Below, piece after piece: positions 1 through 6,124 of a stretch of DNA of 22,516 bases (its first letter is position 1; each line of letters starts with the position of its first letter). The DNA comes from a virus: IMG/VR virus record IMGVR_UViG_3300025128_000378, positions 1-22,516 of that record; one strand, 5' to 3'. The position numbers and the translations under genes are program-made. Below the pieces are notes generated by a model. It had not been told where the DNA came from, searched no databases, and saw only the letters and a list, made by a program, of their open reading frames with translations.

Positions 1-115
1 CATTCTTAGAAACAAAGTCCTTACCCTTAGTCCCGTCTGGTTTATCAAACTGACCTTTACGAGTGATAAACTTTTTATGTTTCTTAGCGAAGTAAGTTAT
101 ATAAAAATTACTCAT
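1..115 (-). CDS. Small hypothetical protein, 3' part cut by the window edge
   Basis: Leftward open frame starting with ATG at 115-113 and still open at base 1; 38 codons are visible. The protein begins MSNFYITYFAKKHKKFITRK and continues Lys-rich. Its start overlaps the stop of the leftward gene 108-263 by 8 bases, and a purine-rich AAGGGTAAGG stands just before the ATG, so the two genes look translationally coupled. It is not recognised. The N-terminus is aromatic, then basic; no motif can be named from this fragment. Confidence 0.6.
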   Translation of the reverse strand, partial: MSNFYITYFAKKHKKFITRKGQFDKPDGTKGKDFVSKN

Positions 116-263
116 CCTTACCCTTCTCTAGTTTTTCTATTCTAGTTGTTAAAAGGTCAGTAATCTCTTTTAGAGATCTAATGTTTTTTTGAAGACCACC
201 CACCAACTTTAGTATCTCTCTGTCTCTGTTGATACTCTCTATGTTTTCTTTTTCTGTGTTCAT
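108..263 (-). CDS. Small coiled-coil-like hypothetical protein (51 aa)
   Basis: Leftward frame of 51 codons plus stop, starting MNTEKENIESINRDREILKL. ATG at 263-261 is preceded by a good Shine-Dalgarno (AAAGGAGAA, 270-277 region) and by a sigma70-like promoter at 285-313. The protein is charged, with a heptad-like Ile/Leu spacing through most of its length and ending LEKGKDE, so a short helical oligomerising protein is likely. It is the first gene of a leftward operon whose next gene (1-115) overlaps it. Function unknown. The promoter, SD and coupling make it more credible than its length alone would. Confidence 0.65.
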   Translation of the reverse strand: MNTEKENIESINRDREILKLVGGLQKNIRSLKEITDLLTTRIEKLEKGKDE

Positions 264-284
264 GTTATTCTCCTTTATATACTC

Positions 285-313
285 ATCCTACATTATTTAG
301 GATACATTGTCAA
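285..313 (-). promoter_or_regulatory. Leftward sigma70-like promoter for gene 108-263
   Basis: On the minus strand TTGACA (313-308) is followed by a 17-nt spacer and TAGGAT (290-285); a start near 278 would give a leader of about 15 nt containing AAAGGAG. The element CCCAAAATGAACA (334-322 on the minus strand) lies exactly 8 nt upstream of the -35 box. The -35 is consensus; the -10 matches 4 of 6. Confidence 0.65.
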
Positions 314-321
314 AGGCTCTG

Positions 322-350
322 TGTTCATTTTGGGTCGCCCAAAATGAACA
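322..350. repeat. Perfect 29-bp palindrome, operator-like
   Basis: TGTTCATTTTGGG (322-334), three-base centre TCG, CCCAAAATGAACA (338-350): 13-bp arms with no mismatch. It is placed between two divergent promoters, with its centre (336) about 58 bp from both predicted start sites. That geometry suits a DNA-binding dimer acting on both. It could alternatively work as an RNA hairpin, but it lies upstream of both predicted transcription starts. Confidence 0.75.
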
Positions 351-359
351 GTAAGTCTA

Positions 360-388
360 TTGACTTATCCCACAATATCCATTATCCT
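360..388 (+). promoter_or_regulatory. Rightward sigma70-like promoter
   Basis: TTGACT (360-365), 17-nt spacer, TATCCT (383-388); start expected near 395. The palindrome arm CCCAAAATGAACA (338-350) lies 9 nt upstream of the -35. The transcript would carry a leader of about 170 nt through the 449-521 fold-back into gene 565. Each hexamer is imperfect (5 of 6 and 4 of 6). Confidence 0.5.
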
Positions 389-429
389 TGGACGGTGGCT
401 GGGGTTGGGGCAGGGAGTATATAGGTTAG

Positions 430-461
430 TGTCCATTTTGGGTCGCGGTGTCCATTTTGGG
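430..461. repeat. Tandem TGTCCATTTTGGG repeats
   Basis: Two copies of TGTCCATTTTGGG at 430-442 and 449-461, offset by 19 bp and joined by TCGCGG. A third copy with the same 19-base extension (TGTCCATTTTGGGTCGCGG) occurs at 836-854. They differ by one base from the palindrome arm at 322-334 (C for T at the fourth base). Confidence 0.75.
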
Positions 462-521
462 TTTTCTGGAGAATGTTCCACGAACATTGTAGCAACAATA
501 GTGGTAAACCCAAAATGAACA
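449..521. repeat. 73-nt fold-back with two nested small hairpins
   Basis: The arm 449-464 (TGTCCATTTTGGGTTT) pairs with 506-521 (AAACCCAAAATGAACA) with one mismatch over 16 bp. Inside lie AATGTTC/GAACATT with a 3-nt loop and ATTGT/ACAAT with a 4-nt loop. In RNA from the promoter at 360-388 this would form a structured leader; as DNA it presents two half-sites facing each other. Confidence 0.55.
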
Positions 522-529
522 TAGAACCA

Positions 530-558
530 TTGACAAGTCAACAACGCTAGGATAATCT
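530..558 (+). promoter_or_regulatory. Strong sigma70-like promoter for gene 565
   Basis: TTGACA (530-535), 17-nt spacer, TAATCT (553-558). The -35 is consensus and the spacing ideal. The element CCCAAAATGAACA (509-521) ends 8 nt before the -35, the same distance as at the leftward promoter. The ATG of the gene (565) is only 7 nt after the -10, so initiation would be at or next to the start codon. Confidence 0.7.
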
Positions 559-564
559 GGGATC

Positions 565-756
565 ATGGATAAAAATAGAATAATAAAAAGAACTAACCCT
601 TTCTCTGGTAAATCTGAGATGTTAACACGTGATGAAGCAATGTTACATGATGTAGTTAAACAAGCGGAAGCTATGGGAGAGCATGACAAAATGCAAAAGG
701 CATTAAGTAAGTTTAGTAGGCTTAATCCTAAAGCATATATGACGCTATTAGATTAA
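565..756 (+). CDS. Small hypothetical protein (63 aa) upstream of terminase
   Basis: ATG at 565, stop at 754-756. The protein is soluble-looking: a short basic N-terminus with NPFSG, then a charged helical stretch (about 20-50) and the ending NPKAYMTLLD. It has its own promoter at 530-558, and the message would be leaderless or nearly so; an AGGA at 549-552 is 12 nt from the ATG and is a poor Shine-Dalgarno. It is followed by GC-rich stem-loops at 778-804 and 843-879 that could end its transcript. It holds the place where a small terminase subunit often lies, but at 63 residues it is short for that and no HTH is evident. A small regulator is equally possible. Not recognised. Confidence 0.65.
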   Translation: MDKNRIIKRTNPFSGKSEMLTRDEAMLHDVVKQAEAMGEHDKMQKALSKFSRLNPKAYMTLLD

Positions 757-777
757 GTTTAACACAGGCCAGTTAAA

Positions 778-804
778 ATAGGCCGCCCCTTCGGGGCGGC
801 CTAT
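778..804. terminator. Strong GC-rich stem-loop, possible terminator
   Basis: ATAGGCCGCCCC (778-789), loop TTC, GGGGCGGCCTAT (793-804): 12-bp perfect arms, 22 bp after the stop of gene 565. There is no T-run on the plus strand after the stem; on the minus strand it is followed by ATTTTAA. It may end transcription in either direction or block RNA decay. Confidence 0.5.
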
Positions 805-835
805 AGGAATGTGTGGGACAAGTCAATATACTTTG

Positions 836-854
836 TGTCCATTTTGGGTCGCGG
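836..854. repeat. Third long copy of the TGTCCATTTTGGGTCGCGG element
   Basis: Identical over 19 bases to 430-448. On the minus strand it reads CCCAAAATGGACA followed 9 nt later by TTGACT (826-821), the arrangement seen at the rightward promoter 360-388. A suitable -10 is not clear (TATAGG at 15-nt spacing). Confidence 0.7.
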
Positions 855-879
855 CCCTTCGGGCCGTTGCCCAAATTTT
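843..879 (+). terminator. Two-part stem-loop followed by TTTT
   Basis: The outer stem TTTGGG (843-848) pairs with CCCAAA (870-875). The inner stem CGGCCC (852-857) pairs with GGGCCG (861-866) around a TTC loop. TTTT follows at 876-879. The left arm is part of the repeated element 836-854, so the element contributes to this hairpin. Likely a weak intrinsic terminator for gene 565. Confidence 0.4.
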
Positions 880-881
880 AC

Positions 882-895
882 GGGCCCCGGGGCCC
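882..895. repeat. 14-bp all-GC palindrome
   Basis: GGGCCCCGGGGCCC is a perfect self-complementary block in an otherwise AT-rich genome. Function unknown; it belongs to the cluster of GC-rich inverted repeats between gene 565 and terminase. Confidence 0.6.
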
Positions 896-980
896 CATAT
901 CGCAACTCAATTACAGGTTGTATCGCCCCCCACCCCCAAAAAATCGCAAAAAGGGGTCCCACTGCTTTCGTATTTATGCT

Positions 981-1009
981 TTGATTTAGACATAGAACCC
1001 TGCTAAAAA
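981..1009 (+). promoter_or_regulatory. Possible weak promoter for the terminase gene
   Basis: TTGATT (981-986), 17-nt spacer, TAAAAA (1004-1009), with the expected start near 1016 and the ATG at 1022. No Shine-Dalgarno precedes this ATG. The ten bases ACATAGAACC (990-999) also occur at 519-528 before gene 565. Low-information hexamers, so tentative. Confidence 0.3.
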
Positions 1010-1021
1010 CATTTTGGTACC

Positions 1022-2488
1022 ATGGACTTGAATAAGGTAAATATAGAAAAATTACCTGCAGATGTACGGAAGACCTTCAAAAGACTACAGCTGCTCCATG
1101 CACAAAAAAAGATACAGAACAAAGCTAAGAGTGACTTTCTATCTTTTGTAAAATGCATGTGGCCAGATTTTGTAGAGGGGTCCCACCACAGGCACATCGC
1201 AGATAAATTTAATAAATTAGCCACGGGCAAAATAAATCGTCTGATTGTTAATATGCCACCAAGACATACTAAATCAGAATTTGCATCTTATCTTTTGCCA
1301 GCGTGGATGGTGGGCCGTAATCCAAAATTAAAGATTATTCAGGCAACGCACACAGGAGAACTGGCTGTGCGGTTCGGTAGAAAAGCAAAACATCTGATTG
1401 ACTCAGACGACTATAAAAAAATTTTTCAAACAACACTACAAGAAGACTCGAAAGCAGCTGGTCGTTGGGAGACGGCACAAGGCGGTGAATACTTTGCTGC
1501 TGGTGTTGGTGGAGCAATCACGGGCCGTGGTGCGGACTTATTGATTATTGACGACCCACACTCGGAGCAAGATGCGTTGTCACCTACAGCGTTAGAGTCA
1601 GCATACGAATGGTATACATCAGGACCACGACAAAGACTTCAACCAGGCGGTAAGATTGTCTTGGTAATGACAAGATGGTCGACCAAAGATTTAACAGCTA
1701 AGTTAGTTGCTAACCAGAAAGAACCAAAGTCTGATCAGTGGCACGTGGTCGAGTTTCCGGCGATCATGGAACACGGACCAGTGTGGCCAGAATATTGGAA
1801 CCAGGAAGAATTAGAAAAGGTCAAAGCTTCATTGCCCGTTGGTAAATGGAATGCACAGTGGATGCAGTCGCCAACGTCTGAGGAAGGTGCGATCTTGAAA
1901 CGTGAATGGTGGAACGTGTACGATAAAGAAACTATACCACCTCTACATCACGTCATACAATCTTACGATACAGCGTTTTTAAAAAAAGAAACTGCGGATT
2001 ATTCTGCAATCACAACGTGGGGTATATTCTATCCAGACGAAGATAGTCCAGCTAATTTACTATTATTAGACGCTGTTAAAGGTAGATACGAGTTTCCAGA
2101 ACTAAGACGACTAGCGTTACAGCAGTATGATTATTGGAAGCCTGAGTCTGTAATCGTTGAAGCAAAAGCATCAGGACTACCACTAACCTACGAGCTTAGG
2201 CAGATGGACATCCCAGTTATTAACTTTACACCTAGTAAAGGAAATGATAAACATGCTAGAGTCAATGCTGTTGCACCTCTTTTTGAGTCTGGTATGATAT
2301 GGGCACCAGATCAAAAATTTGCAGAGGAGGTGATCGAGGAGTGTGCTGCATTCCCCAACGGTGATCACGACGACCTTGTGGACTCTACAACACAAGCTAT
2401 CATGAGATTCAGGCAAGGCGGATTAATTCAACACCCTGAAGACTATATCAACGAAAAAAAAGACCCTAGACCGAGGACTTATTATTAA
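1022..2488 (+). CDS. terL: Terminase large subunit (packaging ATPase/nuclease)
   Basis: 488 residues, full length for the family. It drives DNA into the prohead through the portal and cuts the concatemer. The ATPase half has a variant Walker A at about 79-85 (PPRHTKS), Walker B ADLLIIDD (171-178) followed by PHSEQDA, and the coupling motif VLVMTRWS (213-220). The nuclease half is RNase H-like: D316 in QSYDTAF, E380 in VIVEAKASG, and the acidic cluster DHDD (448-451). The pattern fits the phage large-terminase family with a psiM2-type C-terminal domain (from memory). It has no clear Shine-Dalgarno; possibly leaderless or nearly so. Its stop overlaps the next ATG by one base (TAATG). No small subunit is recognised beside it. 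All catalytic positions appear intact. Confidence 0.96.
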   Translation: MDLNKVNIEKLPADVRKTFKRLQLLHAQKKIQNKAKSDFLSFVKCMWPDFVEGSHHRHIADKFNKLATGKINRLIVNMPPRHTKSEFASYLLPAWMVGRNPKLKIIQATHTGELAVRFGRKAKHLIDSDDYKKIFQTTLQEDSKAAGRWETAQGGEYFAAGVGGAITGRGADLLIIDDPHSEQDALSPTALESAYEWYTSGPRQRLQPGGKIVLVMTRWSTKDLTAKLVANQKEPKSDQWHVVEFPAIMEHGPVWPEYWNQEELEKVKASLPVGKWNAQWMQSPTSEEGAILKREWWNVYDKETIPPLHHVIQSYDTAFLKKETADYSAITTWGIFYPDEDSPANLLLLDAVKGRYEFPELRRLALQQYDYWKPESVIVEAKASGLPLTYELRQMDIPVINFTPSKGNDKHARVNAVAPLFESGMIWAPDQKFAEEVIEECAAFPNGDHDDLVDSTTQAIMRFRQGGLIQHPEDYINEKKDPRPRTYY

Positions 2489-4197
2489 TGAAAACCATTA
2501 CAAATCTAGTTTACAATTTCGTCCGTAAACAACTAGCCAAAAATAATATGGGTCAGGGTAAAGGTATTACATCTCTACCAAACGCTGCCGACATTGAGAT
2601 TGGTATGACAGATGTTTATAATAATTTAAGAAAAGGTGGTTTAGATGCTGTATCAGCAGGCAAAGCTATCAAGAGCGAAGATGATCTGGCTAGAACTTTA
2701 TCAGAGATAAAACAAAAAGAAATATCAGACCAACAATTTTTTAATCAAGATCCAAATAGATTGGACACAATTATGGATAAGATGAACAAAGGTTTGCCCC
2801 TAAATGAGGGTGATCGGTTTGCTCTTGAAGGCTCTGGATTTAAAACAGACATGGACGCGTTCAAAGGTTTTGAACCTAAAGTTATTCAAGGGGGTAAATC
2901 AAAAGGTATAGAAAAATTATTAGAGTCTGGTGATGTTAAAAAAGGTGTAGCACCAAAGACAACTAAGGAAACGATTAAAAGAAAATCTATGATCGATCCT
3001 AAACTTACTGAAGAAGAAAATATAAAAAAGATTATGGAAGAGAACAAAGCTGCTGCAAAAAGATTAGAAGAAAAAATGAAAGACCCTGATAAAAAAGCCA
3101 TGGGTGGCAGAATAGAAATGGTTGGTGGTGGACCAATATCTAAGCTACTAAAAGCTTTGAGTGAGAAGAGTCCGCTTCAAAGATACAAGGACTATATAAA
3201 AAGCGTAGAGAGAAGAGCTAAGGCAGATGATGCTAGTTTAGCTCCTGAAATGTTAGCGGTGGCTTCTACAGGAATATTAGGAAATAGATTTTTACAAAGA
3301 AAAATAAAACAAATGAACGAACAAGACGAGGAAAAAGATAAAAAAGCCATGGGTGGCAGAATAGAGATGTCCGTTGGTGGTGTTATAAACGCTATAAAAA
3401 ATTTATTAAAAAAATCTAAACCTAAAAAATCTGGAGATAAAATTTATGGTGTAGGTGGAGAAGAAATAGATGTCGCTGATTTTAAGAAATCACTTGGTAT
3501 AGATGAAGCTACTGATAAAAAAAGTATGGAAGATCTAGAAAAAAAATTACAAATGATTATTGGTAGAGATAGAACAAAACATGCAGAAGGTGGTTTGATG
3601 AGATTAGGTTTTGAAAAAGGCGGTATGTCTCGTAGAGGATTCATAAAACTTATGGGTGGACTAGCAGCACTACCTGTTGTTGGTAAATTTTTTAAACCAG
3701 CAGCCAAAGTTGCAGAAACAGCAGGACCTGTAGTTCAAGAAGGAGTCAAACTTGGTTACGATAAATTTTTAATGCTGGTAGATAAAATTAAAAGATTAGG
3801 TAAACCTGCAGATAATTTAGCTACAAAAGAACGAGAGAGAGTTATTAGATATGATGGTAAAGATGGAAATGAATACGAACTTGTAGAAGATTTAACGACG
3901 GGTGATGTTAGAGTTACAAAAGATAAAGTAGGTGTTGGAAGCTATAACGATAGAACTTTTGATACTATTGAAGATAGATCTACATTTACACTTAGAAGAA
4001 ACAAAGTTGACGAAAATACAAAAGGTAAAAAACCACCAGATGAATATGAGGAGATGAAAGAAGTGGCTAGTACAGATGGTACGTTTGGTGATATTGATGA
4101 AGTAAGTGATACAGCTGTCAAAGAAGTTTTAGAAGAACTAGGCGAAACTAAAATCAAAAAAGCAGGCGGTGGCCTTGCATATATGTTGGGGATGTAA
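2488..4197 (+). CDS. Gly-motif protein with internal Tat-like segment, probable virion protein
   Basis: 569 residues, unknown function. Starts on a one-base TAATG overlap with terL. Features in order: helical N-terminal part (about 1-200, Lys/Glu-rich), then two near-identical motifs KKAMGGRIEM (202-211 and 285-294) separated by an ERRAK-type helix. At 365-379 comes EGGLMRLGFEKGG, directly followed by MSRRGFIKLMGG then an Ala/Leu/Val stretch to about 402. That is the twin-arginine consensus SRRxFxK plus a hydrophobic segment, but internal. A charged C-terminal domain follows, ending in AGGGLAYMLGM. Position between terminase and portal, and the Gly motifs shared with other genes here, suggest an internal or ejected virion protein. 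ATG 3625 could be an internal start that would expose the Tat-like region. Product unproven. Confidence 0.85.
   Translation: MKTITNLVYNFVRKQLAKNNMGQGKGITSLPNAADIEIGMTDVYNNLRKGGLDAVSAGKAIKSEDDLARTLSEIKQKEISDQQFFNQDPNRLDTIMDKMNKGLPLNEGDRFALEGSGFKTDMDAFKGFEPKVIQGGKSKGIEKLLESGDVKKGVAPKTTKETIKRKSMIDPKLTEEENIKKIMEENKAAAKRLEEKMKDPDKKAMGGRIEMVGGGPISKLLKALSEKSPLQRYKDYIKSVERRAKADDASLAPEMLAVASTGILGNRFLQRKIKQMNEQDEEKDKKAMGGRIEMSVGGVINAIKNLLKKSKPKKSGDKIYGVGGEEIDVADFKKSLGIDEATDKKSMEDLEKKLQMIIGRDRTKHAEGGLMRLGFEKGGMSRRGFIKLMGGLAALPVVGKFFKPAAKVAETAGPVVQEGVKLGYDKFLMLVDKIKRLGKPADNLATKERERVIRYDGKDGNEYELVEDLTTGDVRVTKDKVGVGSYNDRTFDTIEDRSTFTLRRNKVDENTKGKKPPDEYEEMKEVASTDGTFGDIDEVSDTAVKEVLEELGETKIKKAGGGLAYMLGM
3088..3120 (+). 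repeat. 33-bp coding repeat, copy 1 (KKAMGGRIEM)
   Basis: Bases 3088-3120 match 3337-3369 at 32 of 33 positions, both in frame and coding DKKAMGGRIEM. Near identity at the DNA level, including synonymous positions, points to recent duplication or conversion. Confidence 0.8.
3337..3369 (+). repeat. 33-bp coding repeat, copy 2 (KKAMGGRIEM)
   Basis: Second copy of the block at 3088-3120, with one A/G difference in the Glu codon. It lies 249 bp downstream, in the same frame of the same gene. Confidence 0.8.
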
Positions 4198-6116
4198 TGA
4201 AGATAGCACACTACGAACAGATGATGGACTACCTCACAGGCCCAAGAGAAAGGTTTAGAGATGGTGGCAGAACTGGTTTTGACAAAGGCGGTGTAGCTAA
4301 AGTTGTCGAGTACATAAATTCTTTACCTGATGGAACAGAGGTCAGCACAAAAGATATTAGAAATTTTATAGAAAAAAATAATATAAATGCAAGCCCTACC
4401 TCAATAAGTAACATTATTGCAGGGAGTGCACCTGGAAAAGAAAGATTTAAAGATACAATAAAATTTGTTGATCAAAGAGGTGTTATTAAATTTAATGAAG
4501 AAACATTTAAAAAAATAGATGATCTTTTAGAAAATCCAGAGACAAAAAGTTTTAGAGATATAGGTAAGGGACTAGGTTACAAAACACCTAAACCTTCTGG
4601 CAAGAGAGGGGTTACTGTTGGAGGTGGCACACCTTTGACTAGGAACAGTCCTATAATAAAAGCTTACGTAGAATCTAGAAGTGGAAATCCTTTTGAAAGT
4701 TTTAAAGTGGGATCTTACAAAAGAGGGCAGCCTAAAGTTGAAAAAGTTTTAGAGCTACAAGCTAAGGGTATGTCTACAAACGCAATAGCTGAAAAATTGT
4801 TTGAAGGTAATAGAACTAATGTTAAAAGAATTTTTAAATTATTTAGACCTGACGCTATTAAAAAACCTACACTAAAATCAACAACTAATCCGTATGCAAA
4901 CATACAAACTAAAGGCTCTGCAGTAAGAGCTAAAAGAGAAGCCGCTGCTTTTAAAGCAGTAGGTAAAACAACAGCTAACCAAACTAAAAAAGTTATAGAC
5001 ACAATTAAAGATAAAAACGCCGCTATTTTAAAAATGTCGGACGCTGAAATATTAAATGATCCTAAAATTAAATACGCTATGAGTATAGATACTACAGGTT
5101 TAAAAATGGATGAACCAATAAAATTTAATAAATATGAAGATCTTTCTGACAAAGAATTTGTAAAAAAAGTTAGAGAAAAAGCAAAAGCAAAAACATTCTA
5201 TACACCAGAGCATATTTCAGAAGTAGCAAAAGGAAAATTAAACACGGCTTTTCCAAATAATATTGTTAACGCTCCTGGAAGAATGGGCTCACAGGTTCAA
5301 GCAATAAAAGACTATTTAAGAAAAAACCCTGGTGGGGATTTTGCAAAACAAGCAGATGAAGTTTTATTAAAAACAGGTATGCAATTTAAAACAGGAGGAA
5401 CAACTTTTGGTGTTAAAGAAAATATCGAGTTTAATTCTAAAACAAATAAATCAAATATAGTTGAAAATTATTTTAAAACTCCATCGGCAGGCCCAACTCT
5501 TAAATCAAGAGTGCCTGTTGTTACAGATTTGTTTGAAATGGCGAAAAGTATACCTGACGACATAAAAAGAGCAAAATATTTAAAGGCAGGTTTTAAAACT
5601 TTGGGTATAGCGGCAGCACCTTTAGTTATTTATGATACATACAACGCGTACAAACAAGGTAAACCTATACTGGAAACTTTAGAACAAGGTTTAATAGGAA
5701 CAGACATCATCGGTGGTACAAAAAGATTTATGTCTTTAACACCAGAGGAACGTGATGCACGAGCTATTGTTAAGCAAGATGCATTAAAAGATTTAAATAT
5801 AGATATACCAGCAGGTCTTGGTTTTATTGAAGGACCAGATCCAACCTTAGATTTGACCTTAGAAGAGGCACGAGCTAAGGCAGCAGCTGGTGATGAAAGA
5901 GTTAAACAATTAGAGGCTCAAAGAAATTTAGATCGAGCAACTGATAGATCTAATTTTTTTGGTGGCATCAAAGATAAGGTGCTTCCACCACAAGGAATTG
6001 AACTTGCGGGCGGTGGAATAGCTAAAGAAGCTGGCGAACCATCAGGCCCACCACCAGAATCAGGACCTACACCACAAGGCTTGGATTTTTTATTAAATCG
6101 TGGTAGAAAACGATAG
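4197..6116 (+). CDS. Large basic protein with HTH-like segment, probable virion protein
   Basis: 639 residues, start on a TAATG overlap with the preceding gene and GGGGA just upstream. The N-terminus carries the shared motif DGGRTGFDKGG (22-32). Segments around 33-75 and 178-215 look like DNA-binding helices; the second (VLELQAKGMSTNAIAEKL) has the spacing of a resolvase/homeodomain-type helix-turn-helix. A short hydrophobic helix lies at about 467-479 (AGFKTLGIAAAPLVIYD), and a second Gly motif LAGGGIAKEAG at 603-613 is followed by a Pro-rich tail. The length, position before the portal and mix of DNA-binding-like and membrane-like segments suit an internal ejection protein, but it is not recognised and could be a packaging accessory. 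Codon use matches its neighbours. Confidence 0.85.
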   Translation: MKIAHYEQMMDYLTGPRERFRDGGRTGFDKGGVAKVVEYINSLPDGTEVSTKDIRNFIEKNNINASPTSISNIIAGSAPGKERFKDTIKFVDQRGVIKFNEETFKKIDDLLENPETKSFRDIGKGLGYKTPKPSGKRGVTVGGGTPLTRNSPIIKAYVESRSGNPFESFKVGSYKRGQPKVEKVLELQAKGMSTNAIAEKLFEGNRTNVKRIFKLFRPDAIKKPTLKSTTNPYANIQTKGSAVRAKREAAAFKAVGKTTANQTKKVIDTIKDKNAAILKMSDAEILNDPKIKYAMSIDTTGLKMDEPIKFNKYEDLSDKEFVKKVREKAKAKTFYTPEHISEVAKGKLNTAFPNNIVNAPGRMGSQVQAIKDYLRKNPGGDFAKQADEVLLKTGMQFKTGGTTFGVKENIEFNSKTNKSNIVENYFKTPSAGPTLKSRVPVVTDLFEMAKSIPDDIKRAKYLKAGFKTLGIAAAPLVIYDTYNAYKQGKPILETLEQGLIGTDIIGGTKRFMSLTPEERDARAIVKQDALKDLNIDIPAGLGFIEGPDPTLDLTLEEARAKAAAGDERVKQLEAQRNLDRATDRSNFFGGIKDKVLPPQGIELAGGGIAKEAGEPSGPPPESGPTPQGLDFLLNRGRKR

Positions 6117-6124
6117 GAGTTTAA

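Larger units (their letters stand above)
264..564. other. Divergent intergenic control region with repeated 13-bp elements
   Basis: No credible gene lies here. The stretch separates the leftward genes from the rightward late genes and holds: a leftward promoter (285-313), a perfect 29-bp palindrome (322-350), a rightward promoter (360-388), two tandem copies of TGTCCATTTTGGG 19 bp apart (430-442 and 449-461), an inverted copy (509-521) and a second rightward promoter (530-558). A frame antisense to 426-689 is treated as chance because it runs through these repeats and across gene 565. Confidence 0.7.
757..1021. other. GC-rich non-coding stretch before the terminase gene
   Basis: This gap holds stem-loops (778-804, 843-879), a 14-bp GC palindrome (882-895), a C-rich run (925-937) and a weak promoter (981-1009). 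The base composition departs sharply from the AT-rich coding DNA on both sides. An open frame at 809-1006 runs through all these hairpins and its translation has no protein-like pattern, so it is not called. Confidence 0.6.

Noticed and set aside
360-376. DnaA box at TTATCCCACA
   Set aside because: One extra C compared with TTATCCACA; no cluster of true boxes nearby, so not called as an origin feature, only mentioned as a possibility.
322-521. CRISPR-like array from repeated 13-mers
   Set aside because: Spacing is irregular, orientations are mixed and units are too short; the promoter-linked positions explain them better.
426-689. 87-codon leftward open frame
   Set aside because: It is antisense to gene 565 and crosses promoters and inverted repeats; the sequence is hydrophobic/Ser-rich shadow without ribosome site.
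809-1006. 65-codon rightward open frame in the GC-rich gap
   Set aside because: It runs through several strong hairpins and the repeated element, lacks a ribosome site, and its translation (Pro/Cys-rich, no pattern) is not like the neighbours.
4715-5152. 145-codon leftward frame with membrane-like segments
   Set aside because: Antisense to the Lys-rich 4197 gene; complementary codons of Lys/Ala/Glu-rich frames give hydrophobic chance translations.
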